From Nocardioides ungokensis (GTDB lineage: Bacteria; Actinomycetota; Actinomycetes; Propionibacteriales; Nocardioidaceae): DNA of 64,000 nucleotides. The notes beneath the pieces were generated by a model, which ran no database searches, was not told the DNA's origin, and was given only the letters and a program-made list of their open reading frames with translations. The DNA is taken from contig NZ_CP059164.1 in the NCBI RefSeq assembly GCF_013466985.1, positions 4,535,001-4,599,000 on the forward strand, in the 5' to 3' direction. Of this stretch, positions 27,209 to 35,779 are shown one piece after another. Both the position numbers and the translations under genes were made by a program. Position 1 is the stretch's first letter. Each line of letters starts with the position of its first letter.

Positions 27209-28057
27209 ATGGCCGTCCAGATGCGCGACCTCATGAGGGGTGTCCTGCCCGAGCTCCGGGTGCACCCGGTGGACAAGTGGGTGCGCGCCCGCGCCGGCGA
27301 CGCGCTCGTGGTCAGCACGGGCAGGCCGAGGCTGGTGTGGGAGCCACGGCGCGTGGTGCCGTCGTACGCCGTGCCCCGCGACGACGTCGCCGGCGACCTG
27401 GTCCCCGTCGTCGACCCGGACGTGGCCCCGGTCGAGCACCCGGTCCCCCTCGGCGCGGGCCCACCGGTGCTGGACCCGCGCACGCCGTTCTCGACACACA
27501 GCTGCCCGGGCACGCCGCTGACGATCCGGGCGGGGAGCGACGAGCTGGTCGGCGCGGCCTTCGCACCCGACGACCCCGACCTGGGCGGCTACGTCGTCCT
27601 GGACTGGAAGGCGTTCTCCCAGTGGTACGAGGAGGACGAGCCGGTGATGGGGCACCCGCACGACCCCTTCGACCGGATCGACTGCCTGCACAGCAGCCGC
27701 CGGGTGACCCTGCGGGCCGACGGGCAGGTGCTCGCCGACACCGACCGGGCGACCCTCCTCTTCGAGACCCCGCTCCCGGTGCGCTACTACATCCCGCGCG
27801 AGGACGTGTCGACCGAGCTGCTGGAGCCGAGCAGCCGGCACACGGTGTGCGCCTACAAGGGACAGGCGTCGTACTGGTCGGCACGGGTCGGTGACGGCGT
27901 GCTTCCCGACATCGCGTGGACCTACGTGGACCCGCTGCACGACGCGCTGCCGGTGCGGGGGCTGGTCGCCTTCTTCACCGAGCGGCTCGACCTGACCGTC
28001 GACGGGGTCGACCTCCCGCGGCCTAGGACGCCCTGGTCGGACCTGCCGCCGGCCTGA
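27209..28057 (+). CDS. Double DUF427 domain protein
   Basis: This 282-residue protein carries two DUF427 copies. The first has HPVDKWVRARAGDALVVSTGRPRLVWE in outline, then PSYAVPRDDV. The second has IDCLHSSRRVTLRADGQVLADTDRATLLFE in outline, RYYIPREDVS, CAYKGQASYWSARVG and IAWTYVDPLHDALPVRGLVAFF. Function is unknown. ATG 27209 is preceded at six bases by CAGACT and lacks a close Shine-Dalgarno, so a leaderless start is likely; the longer frame to 27029 overlaps the divergent dehydrogenase gene. The single-domain relative is at 14547-15089. Confidence 0.82.
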   Translation: MAVQMRDLMRGVLPELRVHPVDKWVRARAGDALVVSTGRPRLVWEPRRVVPSYAVPRDDVAGDLVPVVDPDVAPVEHPVPLGAGPPVLDPRTPFSTHSCPGTPLTIRAGSDELVGAAFAPDDPDLGGYVVLDWKAFSQWYEEDEPVMGHPHDPFDRIDCLHSSRRVTLRADGQVLADTDRATLLFETPLPVRYYIPREDVSTELLEPSSRHTVCAYKGQASYWSARVGDGVLPDIAWTYVDPLHDALPVRGLVAFFTERLDLTVDGVDLPRPRTPWSDLPPA

Positions 28058-28078
28058 GCCCGGGACCGGCCCGCGCGC

Positions 28079-28513
28079 TCACTCGCGGGGCAGTCTCGCC
28101 ATCCCGTAGGCCCGCGTGGGGTGGATCCGCACCACCACGCGACGATCGGCGACCATCGCCCGGCGGTAGTCGTCCCAGTCGTCGTGGTCGGCGCCCATCA
28201 ACGCCCGGTAGAGCTCGACGAGCTCGTCGACGGCGGCGTCATCGGGCTCCTGGGCGACCTCGGAGAGCTCCACGTCGCCCTCGAGCACGACGTAGGAGAA
28301 GAAGTTCTCGCCGTTGACGTGCACGGCCGCCCACGGCCGTCGCGCCAGGTTCTTGAACTTGGCCCGGTCAGCGGTGGTGGAGATCCGGATGAGCCCGTCC
28401 GCACCGACGGCGGCCAGGACGTTGGAGAGCTGGGGCAGTCCGTTGGAACGGATCGTCGTCAGGACCGCCTCGCGGTTGTTGCGGGCGACGGCGAGGGCGT
28501 CTTCGAGCTCCAT
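28079..28513 (-). CDS. PPOX-class F420-dependent oxidoreductase
   Basis: This 144-residue protein is a split beta-barrel of the pyridoxamine-phosphate oxidase type: ARNNREAVLTTIRSNGLPQLSNV, RISTTADRAKFKNLARRPWAAVHV, ENFFSYVVLEGDVELSEVA, and the end RRVVVRIHPTRAYGMARLP. This pattern fits the Rv1155-like subgroup that binds F420 rather than FMN. It acts as a dimer; the substrate is unknown. The ATG follows GGAGG at about ten bases. It converges with the double DUF427 gene. Confidence 0.82.
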   Translation of the reverse strand: MELEDALAVARNNREAVLTTIRSNGLPQLSNVLAAVGADGLIRISTTADRAKFKNLARRPWAAVHVNGENFFSYVVLEGDVELSEVAQEPDDAAVDELVELYRALMGADHDDWDDYRRAMVADRRVVVRIHPTRAYGMARLPRE

Positions 28514-28576
28514 GCTGGTGCAGCCTCCGCGCCAGGGTCGGCTATTCCCTCGACGTTGTCGCTCCGGCTCCGCAGC

Positions 28577-29068
28577 TCACGACGACGGCGGCGCCGCGAA
28601 GACCTGGATGACCGTCTCGCCCGGGCAGTCGCCCGACTCCCGGATCGCCCAGCGGCCGACCTGCTGGGCGGACTTCCAGTTGGCCTCGGCGTCGTGCTCC
28701 TCGGTCTCGCCCTCGGTGACCACGAAACCCGCGTCGACGGCGTCGTGGTTGAGGTAGTCGAGGATGTCCTTGAACGGCGCCGAGGACACCCCGGTCACGA
28801 TGACGCCCGTCTCGCCCCGGTCCTCCACGTCGTAGACCGTGGTCTGCGGCGGGAACGACCAGGCCTCGGGGAAGCCCTCGCCGTACGGCTTGTCGACCGG
28901 CTTGGCGTCGGCCCGGCAGACGCTGCGGTCGGCCGCCGCCTCCAGGGCGTGCTCGCCGGTGTCCGAGCCCTGGGCGTCGGGGTCCTGGGCCTTGTCGTTC
29001 GACCCGCAGGCCGACAGGCCGGCCGTCAGCAGGAACGCGGCCGCGAGGGCCGGCAGCGCGCGCCTCAC
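28577..29068 (-). CDS. Putative lipoprotein
   Basis: This 163-residue protein starts RRALPALAAAFLLTAGLSACGS, a signal sequence with the lipobox LSAC, so it is likely anchored to the membrane by a lipid-modified Cys. The mature part is acidic and has two Cys (SVCRAD, GDCPGE) that could pair; it ends GDCPGETVIQVFAAPPSS. No family is recognised. GTG 29068 overlaps the TGA of the beta-propeller gene upstream (GTGA), so it is coupled to that secreted protein. Confidence 0.75.
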   Translation of the reverse strand: MRRALPALAAAFLLTAGLSACGSNDKAQDPDAQGSDTGEHALEAAADRSVCRADAKPVDKPYGEGFPEAWSFPPQTTVYDVEDRGETGVIVTGVSSAPFKDILDYLNHDAVDAGFVVTEGETEEHDAEANWKSAQQVGRWAIRESGDCPGETVIQVFAAPPSS

Positions 29069-30843
29069 CTGTCGAACTTCGCGTAGAGCGTCTTGCCGCC
29101 GCGCTGCCGGGCGATGGTGGCCCAGGCGTCGTGGCCGTTCTTCTTCGGGTTGCGCACGCACTTGCCGATGCAGCCGTCGGCGTAGCCGACCAGGATCCGG
29201 CCGTGCTTGTCGAGCGTGACGTCCATGAAGTCGAGCAGGTTGCGGTCGTTGCCGCAGGTCGTGCCGGCCGTGCAGAGCGAGCCGCGCTGGACGGGGTCGT
29301 GCGGGGTCGCGTCCCGGGTCACCCAGTGCCGGCCACCGTCATAGGTGGTGCTGACGTAGAGGTGCCACACCCCGTGGAACTTCTTGGCGTTCTGGTAGTC
29401 CCCGCCGGTGGTGGTGCCGAGGTAGGCGAGCGCGGCGCGGCCGTCGCTGCCGGCGACCATGGTCGGGAAGACGGCGTTCTTGACCCCGAGGTTGCCCCCG
29501 ACCTGCTGCCCGTGCAGCCAGGACTTGCCCCGGTCGGTGCTGGTCGCCACCCCGGGTCGGCCGTCGGCCCCGACGTACCCGAAGTAGGCCGTGCCGTTGG
29601 CGCCGATCCCGACCGAGGGGTCGGAGTCGCCGACCGTGCTCGACGGGACCGGGCGGACGTTCCAGCTCTGGCCGTCGTCGGTGGAGACCGCGACGGCGGC
29701 GTGCTTGCCGCACCCCTTGTTGGGCAGGTACGCCGTGCCGTCGGGCGCGACCTTGACGTGCCCGTGCAGGCCGCCGCACTGGGTCAGGTCGTAGGTCGGC
29801 ACGCCCGCGCCGAAGGTCGTGCCGCCGTCGAGCGAGGAGGCGCAGAACGCCGTCACGATGTCCTGGCTGCAGTAGTAGACGGCGTGCGGGTAGTCGGTGG
29901 TCGGCAGGTTGCCGATCGCGTCCTTGGTGAAGGGACCGCCACCCACGGTCTGGTGGTCCACCCCGCTGGGGATGCCGCCGCCGGTGCTGGGCGACCAGGT
30001 CTTCCCGTCGTCGTCGGTCCAGCAGGTGAAGGAGTCCACGCCGGTCAGCTGGGACTCGAAGGTGCGGCCCGTGGTGCGGTCGGTGTAGAGGATCGGGTCG
30101 AGGCTCTGCGTGCTGCCCTGGGGGCATCCGCTCGCGGCGTTCGCCGACCGGTCGCTCCAGTGCGCCTTCCCGTGGCCGAAGGAGACCCGGTAGGTGGACA
30201 GGTAGGCCTGGTACATCGTCGCGCCGGTCTTGAAGCTGTTGCCGATCGACGGCTCACCGGCGTTGTTGTGGTCCTGCAGGCCCTTGGGCGCCTTGAAGTT
30301 GGTGAACGTGGGCGGCGTCTGGGTGCCGGGGCTCGGGTTGGCCGGCTTGTCGACCAGCTTCGCGGTCGCGTGGTAGCTCTCGCCCAGCGGGGCGTAGGGC
30401 ACCACCCGGACCGTGTAGCTGCCGGCCTTCGGCGCGGCCAGGATCAGCTCGGGATCGCTGCTGGACGCCGCGGTCGCGACCGTGTCGCCGTGGGCGTCGA
30501 GCAGGTAGAGGTCGAAGTCGGCGGCGGCGTTGGACCACTTCACCGAGACCTTGAGCTGGTGCGCCTGCCCGTAGCCGGACGGGGTGTCGACGTGCAGCGT
30601 GAAGTCGTCGCACGACTGCGGCGCGGAGCAGTCCGGCGCGTCGAGGGCGTTGCCGGTGACGTTCGGGGCGGCGAAGGGGCCACCGGTCCAGCCGACGCTG
30701 CCGTCCCCGCCGGCCGAGACGGATCCCTCCGCCGGGGTGGCCGCGTCGGCGCTGCCCAGGGCGGTGAGGGCGCCGCCGAGGAGCAGCATCGCCCCCAGCC
30801 CGGAGACGACGGTGCGGACTGACCTCGATGACGCTGCGCGCAT
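29065..30843 (-). CDS. Secreted sialidase-fold beta-propeller protein with PPC-like domain
   Basis: This 592-residue protein has a signal peptide (VVSGLGAMLLLGGALTALGSADA). An N-terminal PPC-like beta-sandwich follows (VSVKWSNAAADFDLYLLDAHG to AGSYTVRVVPYAP). The rest is a propeller with Asp-box repeats: WTDDDGKTWS, SSLDGGTTFG, VSTDDGQSWN, TSTDRGKSWL and TTYDGGRHW. The sialidase Arg triad is not evident, so I do not call it a sialidase. Five Cys pairs suggest an oxidised exported protein. It is probably surface or extracellular and forms an operon with the lipoprotein. Confidence 0.78.
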   Translation of the reverse strand: MRAASSRSVRTVVSGLGAMLLLGGALTALGSADAATPAEGSVSAGGDGSVGWTGGPFAAPNVTGNALDAPDCSAPQSCDDFTLHVDTPSGYGQAHQLKVSVKWSNAAADFDLYLLDAHGDTVATAASSSDPELILAAPKAGSYTVRVVPYAPLGESYHATAKLVDKPANPSPGTQTPPTFTNFKAPKGLQDHNNAGEPSIGNSFKTGATMYQAYLSTYRVSFGHGKAHWSDRSANAASGCPQGSTQSLDPILYTDRTTGRTFESQLTGVDSFTCWTDDDGKTWSPSTGGGIPSGVDHQTVGGGPFTKDAIGNLPTTDYPHAVYYCSQDIVTAFCASSLDGGTTFGAGVPTYDLTQCGGLHGHVKVAPDGTAYLPNKGCGKHAAVAVSTDDGQSWNVRPVPSSTVGDSDPSVGIGANGTAYFGYVGADGRPGVATSTDRGKSWLHGQQVGGNLGVKNAVFPTMVAGSDGRAALAYLGTTTGGDYQNAKKFHGVWHLYVSTTYDGGRHWVTRDATPHDPVQRGSLCTAGTTCGNDRNLLDFMDVTLDKHGRILVGYADGCIGKCVRNPKKNGHDAWATIARQRGGKTLYAKFDR

Positions 30844-31084
30844 GGTGTGCGGACCCTTTCCCCGGTGGAGCACTCACCCCGTCAACGACGAAGCAGCTCG
30901 CGCGCTACGGCGGGCGAGTGACCCGTCCCTTCCCGCGGCCCCGCCTCGGCAAACCCGCCCGACGGGCAGGACCAGACCGGTCCACAGGGGCCCGTGCCCC
31001 GAACGGCCCGCCGCTCCGGAAGCCGGGACAGCCCACGCCGGGCGGGTCTAGCCTGACCGGGCCCGGCTCGACCTCGGAGGCGTC

Positions 31085-32548
31085 ATGAGACTCACTCGTC
31101 CCGTCCTCACCGCCGTCGTGTCCGCAGCGGTGACACTGGCCGGGCTGGCCGCTCCGCCCTCCTCGGCTGCCGGCCAGGCCATCACGCTGCGCAAGGTCTG
31201 GCAGCTCACCCCGGTCGGCGACCAAGCGCTCTTCGTCGCCAGCGACGACGTGCACGGGCGCGCGCTGTGGAGGAGCGACGGCACCGCCGCGGGCACCTCG
31301 GTGGTCACGGTCATCGACCCGGCCGGGACCGACCCGTCGTACGGAAAGCTCCGCTACGAGCGGTACGCCGCGGTCGGCGACCGGCTCTTCCTCGTTGTCG
31401 ACGACGGCCGGCACGGTGCCGAGCTGTGGGTCAGCGACGGCACCGCCGCCGGCACGCGCCTGGTCCGCGACGTCCACCCCGGCCCGGACAGCTCGGCCAT
31501 CTCCGAGCTCACCGCCCGCGGGAAGGAGCTGTTCTTCACGCTCGAGGGTGCGCACGCGGCGCGGCTGTGGAAGTCCGACGGGACCGCGGCGGGCACGGTC
31601 CGGGTGCGGACCCACGACGCCTCGCCGATCGACCCGACCGACCTGCATGCCTGGCACGGCGACGTCTACTTCGAGGCCGGCCGGCGCGGCGTGGGCCCCG
31701 GGCGTGCGCTGTGGCGCAGCGACGGCTCGGCCCGCGGCACCCGGCTGGTCGAGGACATCCGGCCGGGCGCCCGCCTCGACCCCCGGATCGGGAGCTTCAC
31801 CGGCGCCGAGACCCGGCTCTACTTCGTCGCCAACGACGGGCCGGAGATGGGCGACGACAACACCGGTATCTGGCGCACCGACGGGACCGCGCAGGGCACC
31901 CGCTACGTCCGCAACGTCGACACCGGCCGCTCCCTGTGGGACGACGGGCCCTACCCCGAGCAGCTCACCACGATCGGCGACCGGCTGCTCTTCAGCGACA
32001 CCGACTGCACCCACGGCCAGGAGCCCTGGTCGAGCAACGGGACCACCCGCGGCACCCAGCTGCTCGACCTCGACCCGCGGACCGCCTCGCCCGGCGCCTG
32101 CGGCCCGGGCTCGAACCCCCAGGCCCTGGTCGCCTACGCCGGGGCCTTCCACCTCATCGCCCACGTCGAGGGCCACAACGCGCTGTGGCGCACCGACGGG
32201 ACCGTGGCGGGGACCACCCCGGTCGCCGACCTCCCGCCCAGCAGCTCCTCCCTCTTCGCGGACTCCGCGGTGGTCGGGGGCCTGCTGTACCTGGCCTTCT
32301 CCGAGCCCGGGGGCATGTACGACCCGCCTCGCAGCGCCCTGTGGGTCAGCGACGGCACGTCCGCAGGCACCCGCGAGCTGCACGACTTCAGCGGCACCAC
32401 CAACGGCGCACCGGGCGTGGTTTCGGCGCGCACGGCGGCGGGTGACCGGCTGCTGTTCCTGGTCTCGGACGGCGCGCCGGAGCCCGAGTACGTGCTCTGG
32501 TCCAGCGACGGCTCCCCGGAGGGCACCGCACCGGTGCTCGCCGGATGA
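31085..32548 (+). CDS. Secreted ELWxxDGTxxGT-repeat protein
   Basis: This 487-residue protein has a signal peptide (VSAAVTLAGLAAPPSSAAG) and nine copies of the motif xLWxSDGTxxGTxxV, for example ALWRSDGTAAGT, ELWVSDGTAAGT, RLWKSDGTAAGT, GIWRTDGTAQGT and ALWVSDGTSAGT. The spacing of about 45-60 residues suggests a beta-propeller. Such repeats occur in secreted proteins of planctomycetes and actinobacteria without a known activity. ATG 31085 follows GGAGG, and TAGCCT at 31049-31054 could be its -10. It diverges from the other secreted propeller gene across 241 bases. Confidence 0.75.
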   Translation: MRLTRPVLTAVVSAAVTLAGLAAPPSSAAGQAITLRKVWQLTPVGDQALFVASDDVHGRALWRSDGTAAGTSVVTVIDPAGTDPSYGKLRYERYAAVGDRLFLVVDDGRHGAELWVSDGTAAGTRLVRDVHPGPDSSAISELTARGKELFFTLEGAHAARLWKSDGTAAGTVRVRTHDASPIDPTDLHAWHGDVYFEAGRRGVGPGRALWRSDGSARGTRLVEDIRPGARLDPRIGSFTGAETRLYFVANDGPEMGDDNTGIWRTDGTAQGTRYVRNVDTGRSLWDDGPYPEQLTTIGDRLLFSDTDCTHGQEPWSSNGTTRGTQLLDLDPRTASPGACGPGSNPQALVAYAGAFHLIAHVEGHNALWRTDGTVAGTTPVADLPPSSSSLFADSAVVGGLLYLAFSEPGGMYDPPRSALWVSDGTSAGTRELHDFSGTTNGAPGVVSARTAAGDRLLFLVSDGAPEPEYVLWSSDGSPEGTAPVLAG

Positions 32549-33162
32549 CCGACGATGTCCTCATGCCCCAGGACCTCAGCGCCGTCGCGTGGCCCGTCCG
32601 GACCGAGCGGCTGACCATCCGGCCCGGCACGGTCGCCGACGCCGAGGCCACGTGGCGGTTCCGGCGGCTCCCGGAGGTCGCCGAGTGGCTGACCCGGGCC
32701 GCCGTCGACCGGGAGGAGTACGCCGCCGTCTTCACCGACCCCGAGCGGCTGTCCAAGACGTTGGTCATCGAGCGGGACGGCGAGGTGGTCGGTGACCTGA
32801 TGCTGCTCGTCGAGGACGCCTGGGCGCAGGCGGAGGTGGCCGACCAGGCGCACGGCGTACAGGCCGAGCTCGGGTGGGTGATCGATCCGGCTCACGCCGG
32901 GCAGGGCTACGCGACCGAGGCGGCGGCTGCGCTGCTGCGCATCTGCTTCGAGGACCTCGGGCTGCGCCGGGTGACGGCCCAGTGCTTCGCCGACAACGTG
33001 GCCTCGTGGCGGCTGATGGAGAAGCTCGGGATGCGCCGGGAGACCCACACCGTCCGCGAGTCGCTGCACCGCAGCGGCGCCTGGCTCGACGGGCTGGCCT
33101 ACGCGATCCTCGCCGAGGAGTGGCGCGCTCGGCGGGCCGAGGGGGTCAGGGCATCCCGGTGA
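32545..33162 (+). CDS. RimJ/RimL-type GNAT acetyltransferase
   Basis: This 205-residue protein has the layout of GNAT_3 enzymes: TERLTIRPGTVADAEATWRFR, ELGWVIDPAHAGQGYATEAAAALL (acetyl-CoA loop QGYATEA) and QCFADNVASWRLMEKLGMRRE. Relatives acetylate protein N-termini or antibiotics. Its ATG overlaps the TGA of the ELW-repeat gene by four bases (ATGA), so it is translated from the same mRNA, although a functional link with a secreted protein is not obvious. Confidence 0.85.
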   Translation: MTDDVLMPQDLSAVAWPVRTERLTIRPGTVADAEATWRFRRLPEVAEWLTRAAVDREEYAAVFTDPERLSKTLVIERDGEVVGDLMLLVEDAWAQAEVADQAHGVQAELGWVIDPAHAGQGYATEAAAALLRICFEDLGLRRVTAQCFADNVASWRLMEKLGMRRETHTVRESLHRSGAWLDGLAYAILAEEWRARRAEGVRASR

Positions 33163-33532
33163 CCGAGTCGTCGCTGAACACGCAGAACTCGTTGCCCTCC
33201 GGGTCCTTCATCACGGTCCAGACGTCCGGGTTGTCCAGCGAGGGCGGGTCCTGACGGACCTCGACGGTCGTGGCGCCGGCATCCACCAGCCGCGCCACCT
33301 CCTCCTCCATGGAGCCCGGCGTGACGAGATCGAGGTGCAGCCGGTTCTTGACCTGCTTCTCCTCGGGCACCTTCATGAAGTACAGCGGCGACCCCGAGCG
33401 GGACGGGTCGTCCACCAGGAACTCGTCGGTGTTGCGCTCGGACATGCGACGCGACAGGGCCTCGGCCCAGAAGGTCGCCTGGGCCCGGGCGTCCCGGCAG
33501 TCCACGACCACGGCCAACAGTGATGACGCCAT
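33146..33532 (-). CDS. VOC/glyoxalase family protein
   Basis: This 128-residue protein has paired beta-alpha-beta-beta-beta units: LLAVVVDCRDARAQATFWAEAL, LYFMKVPEEKQVKNRLHLDLVTPG, EEEVARLVDAGATTVEV and DVWTVMKDPEGNEFCVF. The end motif DPEGNEFCV is typical of the VOC superfamily. Substrate and metal are unknown. ATG 33532 follows GAGGAGG. It converges with the GNAT gene, and their 3' ends overlap by 17 bases. Confidence 0.82.
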   Translation of the reverse strand: MASSLLAVVVDCRDARAQATFWAEALSRRMSERNTDEFLVDDPSRSGSPLYFMKVPEEKQVKNRLHLDLVTPGSMEEEVARLVDAGATTVEVRQDPPSLDNPDVWTVMKDPEGNEFCVFSDDSVTGMP

Positions 33533-33620
33533 CGCACCTCCTCGCACGTGTTTGCTCCCATTGGGCGGCACCGGTGGCGGCACCGCAAGGGACTCCGACC
33601 GCTTTACCCAGAACGCGCCG

Positions 33621-33974
33621 TCAGAACGTCCCCTCGGAGCGTTCTCGCCGGCCGGGGGCAGACGAGCGGGTGCTCACGGCCAGTGCGGCGGCGATCAGCA
33701 CGACACCTACCACCCGGGTCCAGCCGAGGACGTTGCTGACCTGGTCAGTGACCCCGAGGACGAAGTCCGCCACGTGGGAGCTGTCGAAGTACTTCGCCTC
33801 GGCGTACACCGTCAGCTGCAGCGCCGCGGTGATCAGCGCCAGGGCTCCCCCGACCGTCGCGAGCACGGCCCACAGCCCCTCGCGCCAGCGGGCCAGGCCG
33901 ACGCCGGCGATGACGAGGAAGGCCGCCGTCTCGAGGACGAGCTGGATCAGGTAGCTGACCGGGTAGTTGTACAC
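33621..33974 (-). CDS. Hypothetical membrane protein with three spans
   Basis: This 117-residue protein has three hydrophobic segments (YLIQLVLETAAFLVIAGVGL, GLWAVLATVGGALALITAAL and VVGVVLIAAALAVS) and a basic tail. I recognise no family. GTG 33974 has no Shine-Dalgarno; TAGCGT ends eight bases upstream (33983-33988), so a leaderless start is likely. Confidence 0.68.
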   Translation of the reverse strand: MYNYPVSYLIQLVLETAAFLVIAGVGLARWREGLWAVLATVGGALALITAALQLTVYAEAKYFDSSHVADFVLGVTDQVSNVLGWTRVVGVVLIAAALAVSTRSSAPGRRERSEGTF

Positions 33975-34044
33975 GCGGCCTGACGCTACGTCCGTTCGCG
34001 CGCCGCCGCAGCGGTATCTGTCGGGACGTGGCGGTGGAGAGCTC

Positions 34045-35235
34045 TCAGCTCTCGTGGATGAGCTGGTCGGGCAGCTTCTTCACGCGGGCCCGGCGCTTGC
34101 GCCGGGTCGGGATCATCGAGCGCATCTCCTCCAGCTTGCCGAAGCACAGCAGCCGGTCGCCGGCCTCGACGACCTCCTTGTGCCGCGGGTTGGGGATGAC
34201 CCGCGGCCCCCGGTGCAGCGTCAGCACGACGATGTCGCGCTCGTCGAGGCCGGACTCGCTCAGCTTCCGGCCGACCATGTCGGCGCCCGGGTGCACGAGC
34301 AGCTCGGCGACGCCGTACCCGGTCGAGACGCTGAGCCGCTGGCGCACGTCGATCTCCGGGAAGGCCACCTGGTTGGCGATGAAGTCGATGATGGCGCCGG
34401 CCACGTCGAGCTGGGTGGCGGTCTCGATGCCCTCGAGCCCCGGCGAGGAGTTGACCTCCATCACCAGCGGGCCGTCGTGGCCCTCGAGCATGTCCACGCC
34501 GGCGACCCGGAGCCCCATGATCTGGGCGGCCTGCACCGCGGTCCGCTCGTACTCCTCGTCGAGCGCGACCGGCTCGACCGAGCCGCCGCGGTGCACGTTG
34601 GACCGGAACTCGTCGCCCTGCGCCACCCGGCGCATCGCCGCGACCACCCGGTCGCCGACCACCAGGGCCCGGATGTCGCGGCCCTTGCTCTCCTTGACGA
34701 AACGCTGGATCAGCACGTTCTGCTGGGTGCTGTGCAGGGTCTCGATGATCGCCTCGGCGACCTTGCGGTCGGGAGCGAGGATGACGCCGATGCCCTGGGT
34801 GCCCTCGAGCAGCTTGATCACCACGGGCGCGCCACCGACCCGCTCGATCGCCGGGATCACGTCGGCGCGGTCGCGCACGAACGTGGTGGCGGGCATCCGG
34901 ATGTTGTGCCGGGACAGGATCTGGCTGGCGCGGAGCTTGTCGCGGCTGTTGGTGATGCCGTACGCCGGGTTGGGCGTGTAGACGTCCATCTGCTCGAACT
35001 GGCGCACGACCGCGGTGCCGAAGTAGGTGATCGAGTTCCCGATCCGCGGCAGGATCGCGTCGTAGTGCGAGAGCTGCTTCCCGCGGAACTGCAGGTCCGG
35101 CTCGTCCCCCGACAGGTCGATGGAGAAGCGCAGGGTGTTGAGCACCTTGACCGTGTGGCCGCGGTCGAGCGCCGCCGTGCGCAGTCGTTGGGTGCTGTAG
35201 GCGCGCGGGGCGCGGGAGAGGATCGCTAGCTTCAT
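34045..35235 (-). CDS. rimK: RimK-family ATP-grasp ligase with C-terminal TrkA-C domain
   Basis: This 396-residue protein starts KLAILSRAPRAYSTQRLR. It has the RimK ATP-grasp fold (PRIGNSITYFGTAVVRQFE, SRDKLRASQILSRH, PVVIKLLEGTQGIGVIL, DIRALVVGDRVVAAMRR, VMEVNSSPGLEGIE). Unusually, about 85 C-terminal residues form a TrkA-C/RCK-type ligand-binding domain (GYGVAELLVHPGADMVGRKL to EAGDRLLCFG). RimK ligases add glutamate to a protein or small-molecule carboxylate. The divergent neighbours, a retropepsin-like protease and a deacylase, form the recurrent rimK context. ATG 35235 is chosen; ATG 35241 would add two residues. Confidence 0.85.
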   Translation of the reverse strand: MKLAILSRAPRAYSTQRLRTAALDRGHTVKVLNTLRFSIDLSGDEPDLQFRGKQLSHYDAILPRIGNSITYFGTAVVRQFEQMDVYTPNPAYGITNSRDKLRASQILSRHNIRMPATTFVRDRADVIPAIERVGGAPVVIKLLEGTQGIGVILAPDRKVAEAIIETLHSTQQNVLIQRFVKESKGRDIRALVVGDRVVAAMRRVAQGDEFRSNVHRGGSVEPVALDEEYERTAVQAAQIMGLRVAGVDMLEGHDGPLVMEVNSSPGLEGIETATQLDVAGAIIDFIANQVAFPEIDVRQRLSVSTGYGVAELLVHPGADMVGRKLSESGLDERDIVVLTLHRGPRVIPNPRHKEVVEAGDRLLCFGKLEEMRSMIPTRRKRRARVKKLPDQLIHES

Positions 35236-35305
35236 GCCCATCCTGACCGACCGGGGGTGAGAGTCGCCCATTCAAGCACCCGTGCGTCCTGACAGGATGG
35301 GCCCC

Positions 35306-35779
35306 GTGTCGACGACTCCAGGCCACACCATCGCCGGCTGGCGGGAGTGGATCAGCCTCCCGGACCACGGTGTCGCGTGGGTGAAGGCCAAGCTCGACAC
35401 CGGCGCGCGGACCTCGGCGATCCACGCCTTCGACATCGTCGAGTTCGAGCGCGACGGCGAGGCCTGGGTCCGCTACTCGATCCACCCCTGGCAGGGCTCC
35501 CGCGAGGACGCCACCACCGTGGAGAGCCGGATCCACGACCGCCGCGTGGTGCGCAGCTCCTCGGGTCACGAGGCCGAGCGGTACGTCGTGCAGATGACCG
35601 TCGGCCTGGTCGGCCGCACGGTCACCACGGAGATGACGCTGTCGCGGCGCGACCAGATGGGCTTCCGGATGCTGGTCGGCCGGGAGGCCCTGCGCCAGGG
35701 CTTCGTCGTCGACCCGGCCCGCTCCTACCTCGGCGGGCGGCCCGACAAGTCCGTGCGCCGGCGCAACCGGGGCCGTTGA
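35306..35779 (+). CDS. RimB-like (DUF785) retropepsin-type protease
   Basis: This 157-residue protein has the catalytic motif LDTGARTSAIHA, the Asp-Thr-Gly of retropepsin-like aspartic proteases, in VAWVKAKLDTGARTSAIHAF. Then come RRVVRSSSGHEAERYVVQM and GFRMLVGREALRQGFVVDPARSY. Such proteins (once called ATP-dependent zinc proteases) lie next to rimK in many bacteria and are thought to act on the same pathway. GTG 35306 is chosen because CAGGAT ends seven bases upstream, consistent with a leaderless mRNA; GTG 35282 and ATG 35297 are in frame. The stop shares one base with the next start. Confidence 0.82.
   Translation: MSTTPGHTIAGWREWISLPDHGVAWVKAKLDTGARTSAIHAFDIVEFERDGEAWVRYSIHPWQGSREDATTVESRIHDRRVVRSSSGHEAERYVVQMTVGLVGRTVTTEMTLSRRDQMGFRMLVGREALRQGFVVDPARSYLGGRPDKSVRRRNRGR

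Noticed and set aside
29131-30822. Long open frame (563 codons) on the plus strand opposite the secreted propeller gene
   Set aside because: It is an antisense shadow with Val/Gly/Arg-rich, low-complexity translation and no domain, while the minus strand has a signal peptide and Asp boxes.
29065-30843. Calling the Asp-box protein an active sialidase
   Set aside because: Asp boxes define only the propeller fold. I could not identify the Arg triad and catalytic Tyr/Glu.
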